Below, piece after piece: positions 54,685 through 64,000 of a DNA stretch of 64,000 nucleotides. The first letter of the stretch is position 1. Each line of letters begins with the position of its first letter. The stretch is taken from positions 768,239 through 832,238 of the forward strand of contig NZ_FMHI01000001.1 of the NCBI RefSeq assembly GCF_900090145.1, written 5' to 3'. Source of the DNA: Streptomyces sp. WMMB 322 (GTDB lineage Bacteria > Actinomycetota > Actinomycetes > Streptomycetales > Streptomycetaceae). A model generated the notes under the pieces. The model had not been told where the DNA came from and made no database searches. It saw only the letters and a list, made by a program, of their open reading frames with translations. The translations under genes were made by a program, and so were the position numbers.

Positions 54685-54768
54685 GCCGCGGGCGCCGCGG
54701 CACGCCCTCCCGCGTCGGAAGCGCAGGAGGCGGCAGCCGCGGCGGGGCCGGGGCGGGGCCGCTTCCGG

Positions 54769-54814
54769 TTCACCCCGGATCCGCCCCGGCGGTTTCACCC
54801 CGGATCCGCCCCGG
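54769..54814. repeat. 21-bp direct repeat between manB and the Trm112-like gene
   Basis: TTCACCCCGGATCCGCCCCGG occurs at 54769-54789 and again at 54794-54814, with a decayed third partial copy after it. Intergenic. Confidence 0.85.
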
Positions 54815-54921
54815 ATTCCGCCCTGGCGGTGCCCGGACGGTGCGGCTCTCGCCCGCACGACGGCGCCCATGTCCCCGGCGGTACGCTGACCGCAGCCGCC
54901 CGCCTCCGAAAGGGACACCTC

Positions 54922-55095
54922 ATGCCGCTCGAAGCCGGTCTTCTGGAGATCCTCGCCTGCCCGGCGTGCCACTCGCCGCTCCGCGAGGAGGCCGACGAGC
55001 TGATCTGCACGGGCGCCACCGAGTGCGGCCTCGTCTACCCGGTGCGCGACGGAATTCCGGTTCTCCTCGTCGACGAGGCGCGGCGCCCGAGCTGA
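54922..55095 (+). CDS. Trm112-family small zinc-ribbon protein
   Basis: 57-residue protein of the Trm112/YcaR family. [15 protein letters not shown] supplies one Cys pair, and [20 protein letters not shown] carries the other two cysteines and the conserved PVxxGIPVLL strand. Eukaryotic Trm112 activates methyltransferases; the bacterial role is unsettled. ATG at 54922 with AAAGGGA upstream. It sits between manB and the SIS gene. Confidence 0.88.
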   Translation: MPLEAGLLEILACPACHSPLREEADELICTGATECGLVYPVRDGIPVLLVDEARRPS

Positions 55096-55194
55096 CACCC
55101 CGGCCGCCCGGCCGCACCCGGGCAGCACACCCTTCACCCACAGCACGCGGGGCCGGCAACTCGTCGTCCAGCGGCCGATCGGAGGCTCCGGAAG

Positions 55195-56451
55195 ATGCTC
55201 GACGAGTCACTGCTCGACTCTCCAGAGGCCCTCGCCGGCGCGGACACCCACGCCCTGCTGCGCGGCACCGCCGAAGCAGGTGCGCACGTACGTACCGCTG
55301 TGCGCCGGGCCACCGAGACGGGGCTGACCGCGCTGCGGCCCGACGGCAGGCCGCGAGCGGTGTTCGTCGCCGGTCCCGGACCGGCCCCGGCCCACGTCGC
55401 AGATCTGCTCGCGGCCTTCGCCGACGACGCGGTCCCCGTCACGCTGCTGCGCCCCTCCGGACCGCTCGCGGCGCCCGGTGCGCTGCGCTGGGCCCTGCCC
55501 GGCTGGGCGGGTTCGCTCGACCTGCTGCTGGTGGCGACGCCGGACGGAGCCGAGGCCGGGCTGACCATGCTGATCGAGCAGGCGTACCGGCGCGGCTGCA
55601 CCGTCGTGACGGTCAGCCCTGCCGATGTGCCCGTGGCAGAGCTGACACGGGAGACGCACGGGCTCGCGGTGCCCCTGGGCGCGACGCCTCCCGCGGCCTG
55701 GAACGCCTCACCGGCGCGGGACGCCGCCGCCAACGGTGCCACCCCCGCACGCGGCGCTCACGACGCCGACGAAGACACCGGCGCCGGGGCCGCAGTGCCG
55801 CATCCACAGCCCGTCGAGCCGCGGATGACAGCGGTCCCGGGCCTTCTGTGGTCCATGCTGACGCCCCTCCTCGTACTCTTCGACCGCGTCGGCCTGTTCG
55901 CGGCCGGGGAGGAGGAACTGGAGGCACTGGCCGACCGCCTCGACCACGTCGCGGAACGCTGCGGGCCCGCCGTCGCCGCATACAGCAATCCGGCCAAGTC
56001 GCTCGCCGCCGAACTCTCCGAGACCTTCCCGCTGTTGTGGAGCGAAGGCGCCCTCGCGGGAGCCGTCGCACGGCACAGCGCGACTACGCTCGCCGCGCTC
56101 CCCGGCCTGCCCGCCCTTGCCGCCGCGCTTCCGGAGGCAATGGCGGCGCACGGCGCTCTGCTGTCCGGGGCGCTCTCGGGGGGCTCCGGCATCGACGACT
56201 TCTTCCGCGACCGCGTGGAGGAGCCCGAGTCGCTGCGCGCCCGGATCGTCCTGCTGCGGGACCGGGCGCCGGGCCCGGAGTCCGCCGTGGTCGCCGCGCG
56301 AGACCTCGCGTACGCGCACGACGCACCGCTCAGCGAACTCGAACCCGCCGAGGGCAGCAGCCCCCTCGAAGCCACCGCCGAACTGATCGCCACCGCGGAT
56401 TTCGCCGCCGTTTACCTCGCGCTGGCCGACAGCGGCACATCATCGCCCTGA
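55195..56451 (+). CDS. SIS-domain sugar isomerase-like protein (PGI/PMI-type)
   Basis: 418-residue protein with two SIS-like halves, resembling the archaeal/actinobacterial bifunctional phosphoglucose/phosphomannose isomerases. The first half has AVFVAGPGPAPAHVADLL and LDLLLVATPDGAEAGLT, where the usual SxSGxT phosphate loop is not evident. The second half has AYSNPAKSLAAELSETFPL. A ~45-residue Ala/Gly/Asp-rich insert (about 165-205) separates them. ATG at 55195. Lying between manB and manA it is expected to act on mannose/glucose phosphates, but it may be regulatory rather than catalytic. Confidence 0.75.
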   Translation: MLDESLLDSPEALAGADTHALLRGTAEAGAHVRTAVRRATETGLTALRPDGRPRAVFVAGPGPAPAHVADLLAAFADDAVPVTLLRPSGPLAAPGALRWALPGWAGSLDLLLVATPDGAEAGLTMLIEQAYRRGCTVVTVSPADVPVAELTRETHGLAVPLGATPPAAWNASPARDAAANGATPARGAHDADEDTGAGAAVPHPQPVEPRMTAVPGLLWSMLTPLLVLFDRVGLFAAGEEELEALADRLDHVAERCGPAVAAYSNPAKSLAAELSETFPLLWSEGALAGAVARHSATTLAALPGLPALAAALPEAMAAHGALLSGALSGGSGIDDFFRDRVEEPESLRARIVLLRDRAPGPESAVVAARDLAYAHDAPLSELEPAEGSSPLEATAELIATADFAAVYLALADSGTSSP

Positions 56452-56504
56452 CCGTCCCGCCTGCCGTACAGACGTACTGCCGTAAGGAAGCGAAGCGCCA
56501 CCCC

Positions 56505-57761
56505 ATGGACCGCCTCACCAACACCGTCCGGCCCTACGCATGGGGCTCCGCCACAGCCATCCCGGAGTTCCTGGGCACCCCGCCCAGCGGTGAGCCGCAG
56601 GCAGAGCTGTGGATGGGCGCGCACCCGGGAGCTCCCTCGACGCTGGAGCGCTCCGGCGGCGAGCAGGCTCTGACGGACGTCATCGCGGCAGACCCGGAAG
56701 GGGAACTGGGCCCGGAGACCCTGCGGGCCTTCGGGCCGCGGCTGCCCTTCCTGCTGAAGCTTCTCGCGGCGGCGTCGCCGCTCTCGCTCCAGGTGCACCC
56801 GGACCTGGAGCAGGCACGGCAGGGCTTCGCCGACGAGGAGGCGCGCGGCGTCCCCGTGAACGCGCCGGAGCGCAACTACAAGGACGCCAATCACAAGCCC
56901 GAACTGATCTGCGCGCTCACGGACTTCGACGGTCTGTGCGGCTTCAGGCGCGCTGGGAACGCCGCGGATCTGCTGGCCGGACTCGACGTCGACGCGATCG
57001 AGCCTTACGTGGACATCCTGCGGGCGAGCCCCGAGAGCGCGGCGCTGCGCGAGGTGCTGACCGCCGTGCTCACCGCGGACCGGGAGGAGATGTCCGGCAC
57101 CGTCGCAGAGGTGGCGAGGTCGGCGGAACGGCTCGCCGCGGCCGCCGGTGCCGGCGCGGGTGCCGGCACCGCTTCCGGCGCGGGCGACCCTGCCGCTGCC
57201 GACGCCCCTGCGTATGCCGTGTGCGCCTCGCTCGCCCGCCACTACCCGGGCGACCCGGGCGTCATCGCGGCCATGCTGCTGAACCATGTGTCCCTGCGCC
57301 CCGGGGAGGCGCTCTACCTGGGCGCCGGAGTGCCGCACGCGTATCTCGGCGGCCTCGGTGTGGAGATCATGGCCAACTCGGACAACGTGCTGCGCTGCGG
57401 GTTGACCCCCAAGCACGTGGACGTCCCGGAGCTGCTGCGCATCGTCCGCTTCGAACCCGGAGAACCCGCCGTGCTGCGCCCGGAAGCGGGCCCCGGCGGC
57501 GAGGAGCGCTACGACGTGCCCGTCTCTGAATTCCGCCTGTCCCGCTTCGTGGTCGCTCCGGGAGCGGCGGCGGGCCCGCTGGATTCACGCACGCCGCAGA
57601 TCGTGCTGTGCGCCGGGGGCCGGATCGTGCTGCGCGTCGACGCGGGCCGGGGTGAGGACGAACTGGCCCTGGAACGTGGCCAGTCCGTGTACGTACCGGC
57701 GGGTGAGCGGGTCGCGGTGGCAGGTGAAGGTACGCTCTTCCGGGCCACCGTGGCCGTCTGA
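56505..57761 (+). CDS. manA: Mannose-6-phosphate isomerase, class I
   Basis: 418-residue zinc cupin interconverting fructose-6-phosphate and mannose-6-phosphate. Zinc-ligand regions: SLQVHPDLEQA (Gln/His), NHKPELICAL (Glu) and GVPHAYLGG (His), followed by the signature EIMANSDNVLRCGLTPKHVD. An Ala/Gly-rich loop (AAAAGAGAGAGTASGAG) sits in the middle and is probably disordered. ATG at 56505 with AAGGAAGCGAAG upstream, 53 bases after the SIS gene stop, so they are probably one operon. Confidence 0.95.
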   Translation: MDRLTNTVRPYAWGSATAIPEFLGTPPSGEPQAELWMGAHPGAPSTLERSGGEQALTDVIAADPEGELGPETLRAFGPRLPFLLKLLAAASPLSLQVHPDLEQARQGFADEEARGVPVNAPERNYKDANHKPELICALTDFDGLCGFRRAGNAADLLAGLDVDAIEPYVDILRASPESAALREVLTAVLTADREEMSGTVAEVARSAERLAAAAGAGAGAGTASGAGDPAAADAPAYAVCASLARHYPGDPGVIAAMLLNHVSLRPGEALYLGAGVPHAYLGGLGVEIMANSDNVLRCGLTPKHVDVPELLRIVRFEPGEPAVLRPEAGPGGEERYDVPVSEFRLSRFVVAPGAAAGPLDSRTPQIVLCAGGRIVLRVDAGRGEDELALERGQSVYVPAGERVAVAGEGTLFRATVAV

Positions 57762-57873
57762 CGGGCCCCCGGCTGTCCGCACGGACAGGGACGGGCAAGG
57801 TCCGCAAGGACGGCAATTGCCGACGACGGTGCGGATTTCCGCATATCCACCCAGAGAGGGACGACCGACTCAT

Positions 57874-58806
57874 ATGAGTGCATCAGGCGGTTCGAAGGCG
57901 ATCATCGCCGCGCTCGGCGCGAACTTGGCCATCGCAGTGGGCAAGTTCATCGCCTTCATATTCAGCGGCTCGTCCTCCATGCTCGCGGAGAGTGTGCACT
58001 CGGTCGCCGACTCGGGCAACCAGGCACTGCTGCTCCTCGGCGGCAGGAAGGCCAAGAAGGAGGCGAGCGACGAGCACCCCTTCGGCTACGGCCGCGAGCG
58101 CTACATCTACGGATTCCTCGTCTCCATCGTGCTGTTCACCATCGGAGGCGTCTTCGCCCTCTACGAGGGATACGAGAAGATCAAGCACCCGCACCAGATC
58201 GACAGCTGGTACTGGCCGGTTGGCGTGCTGGTCTTCGCCATCATCGCGGAGACGATCTCGTTCCGTACGGCCATCAAGGAGTCGAACGAGGTCCGCGCCT
58301 CGCTGACCTGGACCCAGTTCGTACGGCGTGCCAAGGCGCCCGAGCTGCCCATCGTCCTTCTCGAGGACCTGGGTGCGCTGGTGGGTCTCATCCTCGCGCT
58401 CTTCGGTGTCGGCGCCGCCATCGCCACCGGGAACGGCGTCTGGGACGGCATCGGCACGCTGTGCATCGGGGTGCTGCTCGTGGTGATCGCGATCGTCCTG
58501 GCCGCGGAGACCAAGTCGCTGCTGCTGGGCGAGTCCGCCGATCCGGCCGAGCGCGAGAAGATCCGCGACGCCCTCGTCGACGGAGAGACCGTGACGGGCA
58601 TCATCCACATGCGGACCCTGCATCTGGGCCCGGACGAGCTGCTCGTCGCCGCGAAGGTGGCCGTGCAGCACGACGACACCGCGGCGGAGGTCGCGCGAGC
58701 GATCGACGCCGCTGAGGAGCGCATCCGGGAATCGGTGCCGAGCGCGCGTGTGATCTATCTCGAACCGGACGTCTACCGGTCGGCGGTGTCGGCCTCGTCG
58801 AGCTGA
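57874..58806 (+). CDS. Cation diffusion facilitator (CDF) family transporter
   Basis: 310-residue divalent metal/proton antiporter with about six TM helices. The metal site in TM2 is SVHSVADSGNQ (HxxxD) and in TM5 LEDLGALVGL (ED...). A C-terminal cytoplasmic ferredoxin-like domain (from about ESADPAEREKIRDAL) includes the DELLVAAKVAV strand. An insertion between helices (KESNEVRASLTWTQFVRRAK) is typical of the long actinobacterial subgroup. ATG at 57874; GAGAGGGA ~13 bases upstream. Probably exports Zn, Fe or Mn. Confidence 0.9.
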   Translation: MSASGGSKAIIAALGANLAIAVGKFIAFIFSGSSSMLAESVHSVADSGNQALLLLGGRKAKKEASDEHPFGYGRERYIYGFLVSIVLFTIGGVFALYEGYEKIKHPHQIDSWYWPVGVLVFAIIAETISFRTAIKESNEVRASLTWTQFVRRAKAPELPIVLLEDLGALVGLILALFGVGAAIATGNGVWDGIGTLCIGVLLVVIAIVLAAETKSLLLGESADPAEREKIRDALVDGETVTGIIHMRTLHLGPDELLVAAKVAVQHDDTAAEVARAIDAAEERIRESVPSARVIYLEPDVYRSAVSASSS

Positions 58807-59237
58807 TCCGCCCCGTCCCGACGGGCCTCTCCCGCCGCTGAACTCCCCTCTGTGCAAGGGAAATGCATTACTTCGCGCCTTTGTCAAATTAGGTGCAGAG
58901 GTGTGGAAGGCCCCACTGTTGGGCATCGGCACAACTGCGCGCACTGTGCGGCCGAAATCAGTTCAGGTCCGCCCTTGCTCGCACCGTGGGCAATCCGTTC
59001 GACTGGACGAGCGGTGTAAATTCGTAGTGCACAGACGTCGCTGCTGATGGCAGATCGGCCGGTCCGCGCAGCGGGCCACCGAGGGAGAGAGGGCCTCCGA
59101 CGGACTGGGCTGCGAGCAAGGGATCAGTGTGCCCGTGTGTGCTGTGTCACTACGCAGTGCAGGCACCGCACACGGAGCCCGAGCGCCGCAGCACGGACCT
59201 GTCAGCCATGACCTCGACATCGAGGAGAGCAGCTCGC
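58807..59237. other. Upstream region of sahH
   Basis: 431 bases without an assigned gene. AT-rich islands at 58860-58900 and GTGTAAATTCG near 59019 may carry promoters for sahH. I looked for the conserved S-adenosylhomocysteine riboswitch core and did not see it. A frame open in phase with sahH begins at GTG 59127 with three early Cys codons, but it lacks a ribosome site. Confidence 0.4.
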
Positions 59238-60695
<1,458 letters not shown>

Positions 60696-60757
60696 CGGCC
60701 GGCAGCCCGCCGCACCGCCCCCCCACAGGGGGCGCCGGCGGGCATCCGTGAGCGATG

Positions 60758-60788
60758 CCGAAGGCCCCCGCCCGCCGGGGGCCTTCGG
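60758..60788 (+). terminator. Strong hairpin terminator after sahH
   Basis: A perfect 13-bp stem CCGAAGGCCCCCG/CGGGGGCCTTCGG (60758-60770, 60776-60788) with a 5-base loop, 63 bases after the sahH stop. Confidence 0.9.
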
Positions 60789-60820
60789 TCTGCCCGTCCG
60801 CACGCACGTAGAGTCCCCGT

Positions 60821-61435
60821 ATGCCCCGCGGCCGGTATTCGCTCCACGATCCGCACGATCACACCCCCCTCGGCGACGAGCACTTCCAATGCGCCACCGG
60901 CCCCTCCGGCTGGCGCTACGTCTCGCAGATCACCACCCCTTCCGGCGATCACGCCGGCTCCGTCGATCTGGCCCTCGACGAACTCGGCCGCCCCGTCCGG
61001 CTCGAACTCCACGCCGGTGGATGGCAGGTACGCGGCGCCGCCCTGGACGGCGTCACCTGGGTCCGCACCGACCCGGCAGGCGAACGCGCTCAGGAGGGCA
61101 ATGCCGCCGCGCACTCCTTCACCGGCGGATCCCCGGCATTCCTCGTCGCGACGTCCCGGCTGCTGCGCCTGGCCTCCGGCGCTGCTGCCGCCCGTGTACG
61201 CCTCGTCGCACTGACACCCCCCGTTCTGGCACCCCGCACGCTCGATCAGTCCTGGACGCTGGCGACCACCGAAACACACGCCACCGACAACGGGCCCCTG
61301 GTCGTCGGGAACTACCAGGTCGGCGAGGTCGACACCGGGGAGCAGCACCCCGTCCACATCGCCGGCGACGTCGTGCTGGCTGCTCCCGGGGTCGAGCTGG
61401 AGGAGCTGGAGTCACCGCCCTCCGGCTTCGGCTGA
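60821..61435 (+). CDS. Conserved hypothetical protein (204 aa)
   Basis: 204-residue soluble protein I do not recognise. It has no signal peptide or TM. Visible segments include ASQ-type beta strands (WRYVSQITTPSGDHAGSVDL), a Phe/Ser-rich middle (HSFTGGSPAFLVATSRLLRL) and an acidic C-terminus (LEELESPPSGFG). The sequence looks like a mostly beta protein. TAGAGT 6 bases before the ATG at 60821 is a good -10, so the message is probably leaderless. Codon use is like its neighbours. It is convergent with the RDD gene, 13 bases apart. Confidence 0.75.
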   Translation: MPRGRYSLHDPHDHTPLGDEHFQCATGPSGWRYVSQITTPSGDHAGSVDLALDELGRPVRLELHAGGWQVRGAALDGVTWVRTDPAGERAQEGNAAAHSFTGGSPAFLVATSRLLRLASGAAAARVRLVALTPPVLAPRTLDQSWTLATTETHATDNGPLVVGNYQVGEVDTGEQHPVHIAGDVVLAAPGVELEELESPPSGFG

Positions 61436-61448
61436 GCCGCCGAGCACC

Positions 61449-62393
61449 TCACGAGGGCGGCACGAACCCGGTGCTCCTGGGAGGCTCGGACACCTGTTCC
61501 CGGGTCTGAGGGGACTCCGCCGGCGGGCCCGAGACAGGCACCCACGGATGTCCGGAACCGAAGGCCCCACCCGCACCGGGGGAGACGTCCGCACTCGAAG
61601 GGGCCGCCTGCGGGGGGCCCGCGGGTGCCACCGGCGCGACTCCCTGAGGGCCGAACGTCCGGTGCGCCTCTCTCGCCTGCCGCTCCGCGACGACGCCCGC
61701 CAGATACGCCGCCGCCGGGACGCCGTGGGGCGCCGGGACGCCCGTGCACGAGACGAGGTCCGCCGCGAGCTGCTCGGCCATCGACCGGCTCACCGCCTCG
61801 TCGAGCTGCCCGGCCCGCATCAGGTACTGGCGCACTGCCAGCCAGAGACCGCCCGGCACGCGCGAGAGATCCAGCTCCGCGAAGCTTCCCGCCAGCCACG
61901 CCGGAGGCGGCGGGGCGGGCGTCCCGCTCGCCTCGGGCACCCGCTCCCTGACGACGAGGGTTCCGGCGAACACGTCACCGAGCCGCCTGCCACGTGCCGA
62001 TACCAGCGAAGCGGCGCAGGCCACGACGCCGAAGAAGAGCTGGATCTCGATGACCCCGATCGCCCCGCGCACCAGTGCGTGCCGGAAGCGGACGGGCCCG
62101 CCGTCCTCCCGCAGCACCCGAAGACCGCACAGCAGCTTGCCCACGGACTTTCCGCGGCTCAGCGTCTCCACCGCGACAGGAACGCCGACCAGCACCAGCA
62201 GGAACAACGCCACCTGCACGGCGGCCGTCGCCGCGTCGTCCAGGGATGCGACGGCGCTCAGCAGCGCCAGCGAGACCGCCAGGTAGACGGCCCAGGCGAG
62301 CACCAGGTCGATGAAGACGGCCAGCGCACGGGTCGGCAGCCGCGCGGGCCGGAGACCGAGTACGACGGCATCTCCCGTTACGAGCTCGCTCAC
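61449..62393 (-). CDS. RDD-family membrane protein
   Basis: 314-residue protein. The N-terminal RDD domain has LPTRALAVFIDLVLAWAVYL, a second helix (VQVALFLLVLVGVPVAVETL), SRGKSVGKLLCGLRVL and a third helix (GVIEIQLFFGVVACAASLV). This is followed by the conserved RGRRLGDVFAGTLVV. The C-terminal ~150 residues are a soluble Ala/Pro-rich tail. The GTG at 62393 has GGAGG 4-5 bases upstream. It is divergent from the SpoIIM-like gene; RDD and SpoIIM genes are commonly adjacent in actinobacteria. Function unknown. Confidence 0.85.
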   Translation of the reverse strand: MSELVTGDAVVLGLRPARLPTRALAVFIDLVLAWAVYLAVSLALLSAVASLDDAATAAVQVALFLLVLVGVPVAVETLSRGKSVGKLLCGLRVLREDGGPVRFRHALVRGAIGVIEIQLFFGVVACAASLVSARGRRLGDVFAGTLVVRERVPEASGTPAPPPPAWLAGSFAELDLSRVPGGLWLAVRQYLMRAGQLDEAVSRSMAEQLAADLVSCTGVPAPHGVPAAAYLAGVVAERQAREAHRTFGPQGVAPVAPAGPPQAAPSSADVSPGAGGAFGSGHPWVPVSGPPAESPQTREQVSEPPRSTGFVPPS

Positions 62394-62471
62394 CGTGCCT
62401 CCGCCCACATCCGACAGTCCCCTCTCCGCACAGTCTGCCGTTCCCACCGAGCCGTCTGCCAAGCTCTCACC

Positions 62472-63479
62472 ATGGATCTGGATGTCTTCGTCGCCGCGCA
62501 CAGGGCGGAGTGGGACCGACTGGACCAACTGCTGCGCCGCCGTCGCCGCTTGTCCGGTCACGAGGCGGACGAACTCGTCACGCTCTACCAGCGCACGTCC
62601 ACACACCTCTCCCAGGTCCAGTCGAGCGCACCCGACCCCGCGCTCGCCGGAAGCCTCACGTCTCTTGTGGCACGTGCGCGCAGCGCGGTCACGGGCCCGC
62701 GGAAGGCCTCGTGGCACGACGCGGCCCACTTCTTCGCCGCCGGATTCCCCGCTGCCGTGTATCGAAGCCGTCACTGGTGGATCCCCGCCGCGCTGCTGTC
62801 CGTCGTGGTGGCCGCCCTCATCGGCTGGTGGATCGGCACTCATCCGGACGTGCGCTCGGCGATCGCCGCCCCGGACCAACTACGCGAGATGACACGGCCG
62901 GGCGGCCAGTACGAGTCGTACTACTCGAGCCACCCGGCCACGTCCTTCGCGGCCCAGGTGTGGACGAACAACGCCCAAGCCGCCGCCGTCTGCCTCGCGT
63001 TCGGCGCCCTGCTCGGCATCCCGGTGCTGTGGGTGCTGTTCCAGAACATGCTCAACCTCGGCATCGGCATCGGCCTGATGGAGTCCGCGGGACGCCTCGA
63101 CACCTTCCTGGGTCTCATCCTTCCGCACGGCATCCTCGAACTGACGGCGGTCTTCGTGGCCGCGGGCACAGGCCTTCGACTGGGCTGGACGGTCATCGAC
63201 CCGGGACCGCGAAGCCGGCGCGCAGCGCTTGCCGCAGAAGGACGTTCGGCGATCGGCATGGCCATCGGACTGGCCGCTGTGCTGTTCGTCTCAGGGATCA
63301 TCGAGGGTTTCGTGACGCCGTCCGGCCTCCCCACGTGGGCCCGCATCGCGATCGGCGTCGTCAGCGAACTCCTCTTCCTGGCCTACGTCTACGTCCTCGG
63401 AGGCCGTGCCGCACGGGCGGGGGAGACCGGGGACGTCTCCCCGGAGGACAGGCCGACGACGGTGCCCACAGCCGCCTGA
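62472..63479 (+). CDS. Stage II sporulation protein M (SpoIIM) family membrane protein
   Basis: 335-residue polytopic protein. An N-terminal ~90-residue helical domain (DLDVFVAAHRAEWDRLDQLL, HEADELVTLYQRTSTHLS) precedes about five TM helices. The SpoIIM core reads SSHPATSFAAQVWTNNAQAA, LMESAGRLDTFLGLILPHG and GILELTAVFVAAGTGLRLGW. In Bacillus SpoIIM acts in peptidoglycan remodelling during engulfment; in streptomycetes the role is unknown. ATG at 62472, no ribosome site. It is the last protein gene before the rRNA operon. Confidence 0.88.
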   Translation: MDLDVFVAAHRAEWDRLDQLLRRRRRLSGHEADELVTLYQRTSTHLSQVQSSAPDPALAGSLTSLVARARSAVTGPRKASWHDAAHFFAAGFPAAVYRSRHWWIPAALLSVVVAALIGWWIGTHPDVRSAIAAPDQLREMTRPGGQYESYYSSHPATSFAAQVWTNNAQAAAVCLAFGALLGIPVLWVLFQNMLNLGIGIGLMESAGRLDTFLGLILPHGILELTAVFVAAGTGLRLGWTVIDPGPRSRRAALAAEGRSAIGMAIGLAAVLFVSGIIEGFVTPSGLPTWARIAIGVVSELLFLAYVYVLGGRAARAGETGDVSPEDRPTTVPTAA

Positions 63480-63922
63480 TGTGCGTTCGCGCCTCGCGAC
63501 CTGTTACTGTTCACGCCGTTGCGAAGCCGGTTGAACGGTTTCCGCGGCGAAGGACCCGACGAACCACGGGAGTTCGGTGAACTCCCGGCGACGTTCGGTG
63601 TCCGTTCCGCCTCCCAATGCGACTCCGAATTCCGGATGTTGCCGGGAAGCACCCCCGGATCAACTGTCGGATCAGCTCTGATAGTGTCGGGTTTACCGAG
63701 AGGGAAGCGCCCGGAGCGGCCTGTGAGGGTTGTGATGGAAGCGTCCGTTCTTTGAGAACTCAACAGCGTGCCAAAAGTCAACGCCAGATATGTTGATACC
63801 CTCGTGTCTCCACGGGCTTTGTTTGTGGAGGCGTGGGATTTCTTTGATTGACAGCGAGGATGCTGTGCACGCCGGGATTATTCCTCCTGGTTGTGCCGCT
63901 CTTTCGTGGTGTTTTTGATGCA
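63480..63922 (+). promoter_or_regulatory. rRNA operon promoter and leader region
   Basis: 443 bases upstream of 16S rRNA. TAGTGT (63683-63688) in CTCTGATAGTGT is a candidate -10. The stretch at 63747-63780, beginning GTTCTTTGAGAACTCAACAG, is the conserved actinobacterial rRNA leader with the boxA-like antitermination element. CTCCAC/GTGGAG arms around 63809-63830 probably form a processing stem. Several rrn promoters in tandem are usual; only this candidate is named. Confidence 0.7.
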
Positions 63923-64000
63923 TTCACGGAGAGTTTGATCCTGGCTCAGGACGAACGCTGGCGGCGTGCTTAACACATGCAAGTCGAACGATGAAGCCCT
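63923..64000 (+). rRNA. rrs: 16S ribosomal RNA, 5' end (partial, cut by window edge)
   Basis: Universal 16S start: AGAGTTTGATCCTGGCTCAG at 63930-63949 (position 8-27 in E. coli numbering), then the actinobacterial GGCGGCGTGCTTAACACATG and the streptomycete-like GTCGAACGATGAAGCCCT. The 5' end is set at about 63923 by E. coli alignment and may be off by a few bases. Confidence 0.97.

Noticed and set aside
58807..59237. Possible SAH or SAM riboswitch upstream of sahH
   Set aside because: The conserved core sequences I know for these classes were not found; a covariance-model search would settle it.

Overview
The window is a stretch of high-GC, gene-dense core chromosome from an actinomycete, almost certainly Streptomyces or a close Streptomycetaceae relative. 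The reasons are the codon bias, frequent GTG starts, an 87-residue WhiB, F420 biosynthesis genes, a SigB-family sigma factor with its own partner-switching proteins, and a 16S rRNA 5' end with the streptomycete reading at the right edge. No insertion sequence, prophage, CRISPR array or tRNA gene was recognised.

Layout. 1-5000: truncated APC permease, MetE-like methyltransferase, small zinc-ribbon protein, LysR regulator and a PLP-dependent decarboxylase of the DAP/ornithine decarboxylase family. 5005-10802: a histidine-utilisation operon (hutU, an M20 amidohydrolase, hutF, hutI) that runs through the formylglutamate branch. 10917-13383: a SigI-like sigma factor divergent from a STAS anti-anti-sigma factor and a HATPase anti-sigma kinase. 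13479-16437: purK-purE-dipeptidase, translationally coupled. 16667-26437: GtrA protein, two-component system, POT peptide transporter, secreted hydrolase, acyl-CoA dehydrogenase, UDP-glucose dehydrogenase, and a divergent CGNR-regulator/VOC pair.

26481-41247 is an envelope-assembly region: five LytR-CpsA-Psr (LCP) transferases, a family-2 glycosyltransferase, a TIGR03089 protein, a secreted PGRP-type amidase and a mannose-1-phosphate guanylyltransferase, plus an acyl-CoA thioesterase and an AlkA-type glycosylase. 41345-44632 carries fbiB-fbiA (coenzyme F420) and a cysteine dioxygenase, the last preceded by a 33-codon leader peptide ending in a cysteine run. 45089-60695 holds whiB, a 1250-residue membrane glycosyltransferase with a DUF5719 partner, DUF3499, manB, a Trm112-like protein, a SIS isomerase-like protein, manA, a CDF transporter and S-adenosylhomocysteinase. 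The window ends with an RDD protein, a SpoIIM-like protein and an rRNA operon leader plus 16S start.

How the genes fit together. manC, manB and manA, with the SIS protein, supply GDP-mannose, and UDP-glucose dehydrogenase supplies UDP-glucuronate. Glycosyltransferases can use such donors, and the LCP enzymes attach finished polymers to peptidoglycan. sahH recycles S-adenosylhomocysteine, connecting to the MetE-like gene and to sulfur/cysteine balance.

The most striking unannotated element is the polycysteine leader plus mutually exclusive hairpins upstream of cysteine dioxygenase (44421-44669). It reads as a cysteine-responsive ribosome-mediated attenuator. Other signals worth a look are repeated GTTACC operators between the CGNR and VOC genes, an inverted repeat over the hutU promoter, a C-terminal cysteine pattern shared by four LCP paralogs, and paired GTGATCAC palindromes upstream of whiB. 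All assignments come from reading the sequence; no database search was run.
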